64,000 nucleotides of DNA from CAZHGD01 sp964531735. Its GTDB lineage: Bacteria > Armatimonadota > UBA10988. Position 1 is the first letter of the stretch. Each line of letters opens with the position of its first letter. The notes under the pieces were generated by a model that saw only the letters and a program-made list of their open reading frames with translations, had not been told where the DNA came from and did no database searches. Positions 59,056 through 64,000 of this stretch are shown piece after piece. The translations under genes were made by a program, and so were the position numbers. The DNA is taken from positions 18,468 to 82,467 of the forward strand of contig CAZHGD010000011.1 of NCBI GenBank assembly GCA_964531735.1, written 5' to 3'.

Positions 59056-60858
59056 TTGAAGGGCCTCCTGTACGCGGGCGCTTTCATGCTGGCCTTGCTG
59101 GGCCCGTCGGTGACGCCGCCCGCGCCACCGGCGATTCTGCGTACGGGTGGGACCCACGTCGTCAATCCGGCCACGGGCGACTGCCGTTGGCTGGGACCGG
59201 GCGGCCATGCGGCCTGGCTGGGCAACCACGGGCCGCTGCTCGCCGAATCGCACCGCTCGCCGGTCACCGCGGCGCCGACCGGTCCGCTGTTCACCATCGA
59301 CATCGATTCGCGGCGCGTCCAGTCGATGGGCCGCGCCAACGACCAACTCGCCGGGGTCAAGCTCTCGGCGTCGGGCCGGCACTTCGCGGCCCTGGAGGCG
59401 ACCGGTAGCGGCGGTGAGGCGGCGGTGACGGTGCGGCGGACCAACAACCACGAATCGGTGGGGGCGTCGGTTCCGGTCGGCTCGATGAAGGCCCGCCGCC
59501 GCCAGGCCTACGCCTGGTTGGCCGGCGAAGAGACGCTGGTCTGGGTGGTCGATGGCCAACCCGACCAGGCCGGGCTGTGGCAATGGACGCTGCCGGACGG
59601 CAAGCCGACGCGCGTCATCGCGCTGGAGCAACCCGACGGTGTCTGGCCCGGACCCGACCGCCAGCAGATGGCCATCCGCCGCCACGGCGAAGTGATCCTG
59701 GTGCGCCGCGACCAGCCGACCGAGGTGCCGAAAGCCGTCTGGGCGGCTCAGGCCGATGTCGATATCGGCAGCATCGGCTGGGACGCCGACGGCCAGGGGC
59801 TGTGGCTGCACACGCTGTCGAAAGGCGAATCCTGGGTGCGGCACCGCACGCTCAACGGCGGCACGGAGCAACCGTGGCCGGTGCGCGGCGAAGTGGTCTC
59901 GTACCTGTCGTGGCAGCCCGGTCGCGCGGCCTACCTCGTGCGCGTGGACGGGCGCGTGCTGCTCCAGCAGATCGAACTCGCCGACGGGCGCGTCCACGAC
60001 GTGGCGGTGATCGACCCGGCGGTACCCCTGCGGCCCGACGAGACCTGGGCCGCGCCGGCCCCGGCCTGGTCACCCGATGGCAAGCTGGTGGCAGTGTCGC
60101 TGGGGCGCACCGACCGCTGGGGCACGAGCGACCGCGACAAGCTCGAGACGACCGACACCGACGTGACCGGCGCCACGGTCAAGGTGGTGCGGCGCGTGCG
60201 CAACGTGGGTCCGAGCGGCGTCGTCTTCGCCGGGCGCGCCATGCAGTACGCCGGCCGCGCGCGCCCGCGCACCGACAGCCCGGTGGTGGGCGACACACGT
60301 CCGGGCACCTTCCGTTGGAGCCGGCCGTCGCCGCCACGCTGGGTGGTGCTCCACCATACCGCCACGACGAGTGACCGAGTCAGCGTGAACTCGTTGACCG
60401 GCAGCGCCGAAGGCCACATCGCCCGGTCCTATGAGGACATCACGCCGGGCTCGTGGATCAAGAACGAGCCGAATACCATCGGCGTCCACTACCTGGTGCT
60501 GCGGCAGGGGATGGTGCTGCAACTGGCCGAAGAGAAGTACATCACGCGCCATGCGGGCACCGGGCAGTGGCGCAACACGGGGGCGATCTACGACTTCAAC
60601 TCCGAGACCATCGGCATCGAGATCGTCGCCAAGGGCAACGACTTCACGCCGGGTCAGGTCCGCAACGTGGGCCGGCTGGTGGCCGACATCTGCCTGCGCA
60701 ACCACATTCCGCTGCGGCATGTGGAGGGCGAGGCGTTCGCGCCGGGGGTGCTCTACCACAAGGACTTCGCCGGAGGGCTGCGCGGCAAGCCCGACCCGGC
60801 CGGCTGGCCCTGGAGCACCATGATGCAGTACGCCCAGGCCTGGGTGGCCAAGAAGTGA
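59056..60858 (+). CDS. N-acetylmuramoyl-L-alanine amidase (Amidase_2) with an N-terminal beta-propeller-like region
   Basis: 600 residues from TTG 59056, three nucleotides after gatB. An N-terminal hydrophobic signal (about 2-20) leads into about 380 residues of WD40/PD40-like repeats (SIGWDADGQGLWLHTL, WSPDGKLVAVSLG). The C-terminal Amidase_2 domain has VVLHHTATT (zinc His), HIARSYEDI, IGVHYLVLRQGMVLQLAEE (parts), ETIGIEIVAKG and LYHKDFAGGLRGKPDPAGW (zinc His, catalytic Lys). It should cleave the amide between muramic acid and the stem peptide outside the membrane. A propeller fused to an amidase is an uncommon layout and may guide binding. Confidence 0.8.
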   Translation: MKGLLYAGAFMLALLGPSVTPPAPPAILRTGGTHVVNPATGDCRWLGPGGHAAWLGNHGPLLAESHRSPVTAAPTGPLFTIDIDSRRVQSMGRANDQLAGVKLSASGRHFAALEATGSGGEAAVTVRRTNNHESVGASVPVGSMKARRRQAYAWLAGEETLVWVVDGQPDQAGLWQWTLPDGKPTRVIALEQPDGVWPGPDRQQMAIRRHGEVILVRRDQPTEVPKAVWAAQADVDIGSIGWDADGQGLWLHTLSKGESWVRHRTLNGGTEQPWPVRGEVVSYLSWQPGRAAYLVRVDGRVLLQQIELADGRVHDVAVIDPAVPLRPDETWAAPAPAWSPDGKLVAVSLGRTDRWGTSDRDKLETTDTDVTGATVKVVRRVRNVGPSGVVFAGRAMQYAGRARPRTDSPVVGDTRPGTFRWSRPSPPRWVVLHHTATTSDRVSVNSLTGSAEGHIARSYEDITPGSWIKNEPNTIGVHYLVLRQGMVLQLAEEKYITRHAGTGQWRNTGAIYDFNSETIGIEIVAKGNDFTPGQVRNVGRLVADICLRNHIPLRHVEGEAFAPGVLYHKDFAGGLRGKPDPAGWPWSTMMQYAQAWVAKK

Positions 60859-60940
60859 GTCACCGCGCGGGTGCAATGGCCCGGGCCGGTGGTAGGAACT
60901 GCTGATGGCATGGTTGACCCGCGGCATGGCGCACTGACCG

Positions 60941-61483
60941 ATGGCCACGACCCTCGAACAAGTCTGTGACTACCTGCGTCGCGACGGGCGCCGGTACACC
61001 ATGGATGTGGACGGCGAGCAGGTCAACTGCCACGGCGAGGGCGCCAACGGGCGCTGGGACATCGAGATCCGCCTGTCGGAAGAGGGCGAGTGCCTGCACC
61101 TGCGCGTGCCGCGCCTGGTGGCCCTGGGCGAATCGCCGTATGCGGCGGTGCTGTGTCTGCGGGTGCTGGAGCTGCACTACGAGATCAAGCTCGGCCGGTT
61201 CGGGCTCGATCCGGTGGACCACTGGCTCGACTGCGAGATCATCCTGCCGCTGGACGACGCGCCGCTGACGCACCGGCAACTGCGCCGCGCGCTGGGCACG
61301 CTGGTCCTGCTGGCCGATCAGCAGGCGCCGCGGTTCCGGCATATCCTGGCCACTGGAGAGGACCCCGGCGAGGATGACGAAGCTCACCTCAGCGGCTTCC
61401 TGGACCAGTTGGCGGCCAGTCTGGGCATGAGTCGCGAAGAGCTGGAGGCCGAGTTGGCGGCCGCCGAGAGCAGTGGAGCATGA
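60941..61483 (+). CDS. YbjN-like / secretion-chaperone-fold protein
   Basis: 180 residues. YLRRDGRRYTMDVDGEQVNC, WDIEIRLSEEGECLHLRVPRL (parts), AAVLCLRVLELHYEIKLGRFGLDPVDHWLDCEIILPL (parts) and LTHRQLRRALGTLVLLADQ follow the YbjN / type III chaperone-like fold. Members are cytoplasmic; their role is poorly known. An acidic helical C-terminus ends the protein. It overlaps the next gene by 4 nt. Confidence 0.72.
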   Translation: MATTLEQVCDYLRRDGRRYTMDVDGEQVNCHGEGANGRWDIEIRLSEEGECLHLRVPRLVALGESPYAAVLCLRVLELHYEIKLGRFGLDPVDHWLDCEIILPLDDAPLTHRQLRRALGTLVLLADQQAPRFRHILATGEDPGEDDEAHLSGFLDQLAASLGMSREELEAELAAAESSGA

Positions 61484-62112
61484 CCGACTGGCACGAGCGC
61501 ATCAGCAGCCTGCCACCGGGCCTGCGCGACGGGCGCTGGGCCCAGTGCGTGCTGTGCATCCGGGGCAGCCGGCTGCATTTCCAGGAACTGGCCGAACAGG
61601 TCCTGGAGCGGCGCCGTCGCGCCGTCTGGCGGCGCGTGCTGCTGGCGGTGGGCGCGGTGCTGGTGCTGCTGCTGGCCTGCTGGATTCCCGCCGACGGCTC
61701 ACGCATCGCGCTGGGCATCGTGGCTTCGCTGCTCGGACTGGCCGCCCTCGACGGCGCCGGCCGTGACTTCGGCCGCGAATGGCAGCCGTTCGACCTGGCC
61801 GTCATCGACGGCCGCCACGGCGAGGTGAACCTGGTCGGGCCCGACGGCACGGGCATGACGCTGCCTATCTCCGAGGTGGGCATGTTCCTGCTGGTGGCCG
61901 ACCCGGCCTCCGGCGTGTTCCACGTCGGCGTGGTGCTGGAGGGTGGGTTCTACCTGCCCTGGCTGCACACGCGCGCCGGTCTGGCCGGCATCAGTCTGGC
62001 CTACCTGCTGGGCTACGCCACCGACCGGCCGGCCCGTCAGTTGACCTCACCGCTGCCGTTCCCGCCCGAGGCGTTGGCCACCGCCGAGCCGATCGAGGCG
62101 CCGTCGGCGTAG
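61480..62112 (+). CDS. Membrane protein of unknown function coupled to the YbjN-like gene
   Basis: 210 residues. A basic N-terminal region (LERRRRAVWRR) precedes two membrane helices close together (about 51-68 and 73-90). A beta-rich soluble domain follows (FDLAVIDGRHGEVNLVGPDG, VFHVGVVLEGGFYLPW) and a third weaker hydrophobic stretch (about 160-175). No family recognised. Overlap with the YbjN-like gene (ATGA) indicates joint translation. Confidence 0.65.
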   Translation: MTDWHERISSLPPGLRDGRWAQCVLCIRGSRLHFQELAEQVLERRRRAVWRRVLLAVGAVLVLLLACWIPADGSRIALGIVASLLGLAALDGAGRDFGREWQPFDLAVIDGRHGEVNLVGPDGTGMTLPISEVGMFLLVADPASGVFHVGVVLEGGFYLPWLHTRAGLAGISLAYLLGYATDRPARQLTSPLPFPPEALATAEPIEAPSA

Positions 62113-62188
62113 ACGGCGGTCGGGCCGCCATGTGGACCGTGGGCGTCCCGACCGCCTCTGGCCGCGACGGTCCGCATCCCTGAACCGC

Positions 62189-62214
62189 GGGCGCCTCGCC
62201 GGCCGGTGGCGCCC
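62189..62214. terminator. Hairpin in the gap between convergent genes
   Basis: GGGCGCC (62189-62195) and GGCGCCC (62208-62214) are perfectly complementary with a 12-nt loop. It lies in the 242-nt gap between the plus gene ending at 62112 and the WD40 gene ending at 62355 and may stop transcription from both. Confidence 0.4.
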
Positions 62215-62242
62215 CGGCGTGCCGAACGCGGCCCCTGGGAGC

Positions 62243-62259
62243 GCCGGCGTCTCGCCGGC
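62243..62259. repeat. Palindromic element, possibly a dispersed genomic repeat
   Basis: GCCGGCG-TCT-CGCCGGC is a perfect 7-bp dyad with a 3-nt loop. In translation its two strands read AGVSPA and AGETPA. Such short peptides recur in spurious ORFs of many GC-rich MAGs, which suggests a dispersed repeat; only one copy was noticed in this window. Confidence 0.35.
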
Positions 62260-62354
62260 AGGCTGTCTGGCGTGGACCGGGGCGCTGCACACCGTTGGCC
62301 GGTACGTCTGTACCACCGGACAGAATCTAGTGTCGATGGAAGACCCCATGTGGG

Positions 62355-64000
62355 TTAACCGGGAATGGTGTTGCACACGCACACCTTATCGCACATGCAG
62401 TTGTCAACCATTGCGCAACAGCAAGTGTTACCGGCACCGCGCCGTGGTTCGCAGCCCCTTTGGGGGGTTTCGCGCGGCGGCGCAGGCGTTGGTGCGGGTG
62501 CCGGCGCAGGCACCGCCATCAGGTTGCACGTGCAGACGGTGTTGCAGGTGCAGATCTGATCGCACAGGCACACCCCATCGTGCAGGTGGCTGCGGCTCTC
62601 CACGTGGCCCTGCCCGCCGGGCAGCGGCGCGCCGACGGCGATGGTGTTGCAGACGCAGACCGCGTCCGGCGGCAGCGGCGTGCCCGCCGGCACCAGGATG
62701 GTGTTGCAGGTGCAGACCAGCCGGCCCTGTTCTTGGCGCTCCTGCTTCAACTGCTGGCACGGGACCTGCTGCCTGGTGGGCAAGCTCGGGTCGACGAGCA
62801 GCCAGCGGCGCTTCTCTCCGGCCAACTCCCAGAGGATGATGTGGCCACCATAGCCGGCCGAAACGACGTGCTGGCCGTCGGGCGTCAACGCCAACGCCCA
62901 GACCGCGTCGGTGTGCCCCGCCAGTGTCGCCAGTGCCTGGCCGTCGGGCAGCGTCCACAGCCGAACTGTTCTGTCCAGGCTGGCCGAGGCCAGCGTCTTG
63001 CCATCCGGCGTCACCGCCAGCGCGCTGACCCAGTCTGTGTGCCCCGCCAGCGTGGCCAGGGCTTTGCCGTCGGGCAGCGACCATAGCCGCACCGTTCGGT
63101 CATCGCTCGCCGACGCCACTGCCCGGTTGTCGGGCGTCATCGCCAGCGCCCTGACCCAGTCGGGATGCCCGGCCAGCGTGGCCAGGGCGCGCCCGTCCGG
63201 CAGCGACCACAGCCGCACCGTCTTGTCCAAACTGGCGGAGGTCAGCGTCTTGCCATCTGGCGTCACCGCCAGTGCATTGACTGCACCGGTGTGCCCAGTC
63301 AGTGTCGCCAGGGCCTTGCCGTCGGGTAGCGACCACAGCCGCACCGACTTGTCATTACTGGCCGAGGCCAGCGCCTTGCTGTCTGGCGTAACCGCCAGTG
63401 CGATGACTGCACCGGTGTGCCCGGACAGCGTTGCCAGCGCCTTGCCGTCTGGCAGCGACCACAGCCGCACCGTGTTGTCTGCGCTGGCCGAGGCCAGTGC
63501 CTTGCCGTCCGGCGTCGCCGCCAGCGACGAGACAGCACCGGTGTGCCCGGTCAGCGTCGCCAGCGCCTTCCCGTCAGGCAGCGACCACAGCCGCACGGTA
63601 GCGCCACTGGTCGAGGCCAGGGCCTTGCCGTCGGGCGTCACCGCCAGCGACCGGACAGCACTGGTGTGCCCGGTCAGCGTCGCCAACGCCTTGCCCTCAG
63701 GCAGCGACCACAGCCGCACGGTAGCGCCACTGGTCGAGGCCAGGGCCTTGCCGTCCGGCGTCACGGCCAGCGCGGTGATCACCGACTGGTGCGCCTTGGG
63801 CATGCCCGCGGCCGTCTGGCCCTCCGGCAGCAACAGCTTGCCCACTCCGCCGCCGCCCATCACCTGGGCCGTCTGTTGCTGCGCCTCCGACCGGCCGCCC
63901 ACCGCGCCCACCGCCGCGGCGGCCAGGGCCGCGCGGAGAAAGTCCCGCCGGTCGAAGCAGTAGCGCTCACCCTCGCGCCGCGGCGCGAACAGGCGCGGGC
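62355..64000 (-). CDS. Tat-exported WD40 beta-propeller with a CxC-rich tail (5' end beyond the window)
   Basis: At least 548 residues; the frame is open to the right edge. The first visible part reads YCFDRRDFLRAALAAAA, a twin-arginine signal (RRDFL plus hydrophobic run), followed by a linker. Eight WD40-type units of 41-42 residues follow (GHT.AV.ALAVTPDGKALASAS.D.TVRLWSLPDGKALATL), one complete propeller. The last about 120 residues carry 18 cysteines in eight CxC motifs: CTCNTI, CVCNTI, CLCDQ, CTCNTV, CTCNLM, CCC, CMCD and CVCNTI, separated by Pro/Ala-rich linkers. Tat export implies folding, perhaps with metal loaded, before crossing the membrane. The CxC tail suggests thiolate metal binding; its role is unknown. 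Near-identical repeats suggest recent expansion. Confidence 0.8.
   Translation of the reverse strand, partial: PRLFAPRREGERYCFDRRDFLRAALAAAAVGAVGGRSEAQQQTAQVMGGGGVGKLLLPEGQTAAGMPKAHQSVITALAVTPDGKALASTSGATVRLWSLPEGKALATLTGHTSAVRSLAVTPDGKALASTSGATVRLWSLPDGKALATLTGHTGAVSSLAATPDGKALASASADNTVRLWSLPDGKALATLSGHTGAVIALAVTPDSKALASASNDKSVRLWSLPDGKALATLTGHTGAVNALAVTPDGKTLTSASLDKTVRLWSLPDGRALATLAGHPDWVRALAMTPDNRAVASASDDRTVRLWSLPDGKALATLAGHTDWVSALAVTPDGKTLASASLDRTVRLWTLPDGQALATLAGHTDAVWALALTPDGQHVVSAGYGGHIILWELAGEKRRWLLVDPSLPTRQQVPCQQLKQERQEQGRLVCTCNTILVPAGTPLPPDAVCVCNTIAVGAPLPGGQGHVESRSHLHDGVCLCDQICTCNTVCTCNLMAVPAPAPAPTPAPPRETPQRGCEPRRGAGNTCCCAMVDNCMCDKVCVCNTIPG
62823..63800 (-). repeat. Tandem DNA repeats encoding eight WD40 units
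   Basis: Units of 123-126 nt repeat head to tail. The two units around 63540-63780 are almost identical and share the in-phase segment gtagcgccactgg at 63598 and 63721, exactly 123 nt apart. Both lack the Asp-containing codon present in most other units, so they look like a recent duplication. Confidence 0.75.

Noticed and set aside
60913..60943. TTGACC-based leaderless promoter before 60941
   Set aside because: The -10 at the right distance (ACCGAT) is poor and would overlap the start codon.

Overview
The window is about 64 kb of gene-dense, GC-rich bacterial DNA carrying 61 protein-coding genes that I can support. Genes sit on both strands, often in operons with 1- or 4-nt start/stop overlaps. 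I see no rRNA, tRNA, CRISPR array, transposase or phage gene, and no gene-free stretch longer than 300 bases (the longest are 11396-11669 and 62113-62354). The first gene (to the left edge) and the last gene (to the right edge) are cut by the window. The organism is a bacterium using the GatCAB amidotransferase route, menaquinone-type quinones and many exported lipoproteins with dockerin-like and PEGA-like modules. The mixture (UroD-like proteins, two-CW-like protein, ceramidase-like and beta-galactosidase-like secreted enzymes) would suit an uncultured lineage such as Armatimonadota or a relative, but the sequence alone does not settle the phylum.

Layout. 1-5396: cut gene, an exported S1/P1-nuclease/phospholipase C-like protein, a phosphodiester glycosidase-like protein with a probable C-terminal frameshift, a ceramidase-like protein, and a solitary CcrM/HinfI-type DNA methyltransferase behind a leader full of inverted repeats. 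5448-14212: a large secreted clan-A glycoside hydrolase followed by four secreted proteins that share and shuffle three kinds of module, one carrying a papain-family protease. 14342-20584 (minus): recO and deoC; trpC-trpF-trpB-trpA; a two-CW-like cysteine-rich membrane protein. 20798-24532 (plus): TIM-barrel isomerase, GT-C membrane glycosyltransferase, HEAT-repeat lipoprotein. 24630-33976 (minus): a ten-gene glycan cluster with GT9, epimerase, GT-C, GT4, three GT2 enzymes, two methyltransferases and a DUF1330 protein. 34120-36896 (plus): mnmA-aroF-grpE. 36975-41001: two small membrane proteins and a histidine kinase / degenerate GGDEF response regulator / sigma-54 activator operon. 41100-44905 (plus): GT4, menG, polyprenyl diphosphate synthase, histidinol phosphatase. 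44902-53638 (minus): TfoX C-terminal-domain protein, two PPK2 kinases, an enolase-like protein with an altered active site, an APH-type kinase, a methyltransferase, zinc-ribbon proteins, an SGNH hydrolase and a secreted protein. 53763-62112 (plus): trxB, UroD-like protein, gatC-gatA-gatB, an amidase, a YbjN-like protein and a membrane protein. 62355-64000 (minus): a Tat-exported eight-blade WD40 protein ending in a tail with eight CxC motifs.

Transcription signals are unusually readable. Many genes have a TTGAC-like -35 box, a 17-18 nt spacer and a TA---T-like -10 box. In two cases (before 3219 and before 34120) the -10 box ends only 8-9 nt before the start codon, which predicts leaderless or almost leaderless mRNAs. 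In one case (20584) the promoter shows that the longer open frame cannot be the real start.

The most unusual items are the CxC-tailed WD40 protein, the CcrM-like methyltransferase and its dyad-rich leader, the enolase-like protein lacking the phosphate-binding histidine, the shuffled lipoprotein modules, and the response regulator in which GGDEF has become SGSGF.
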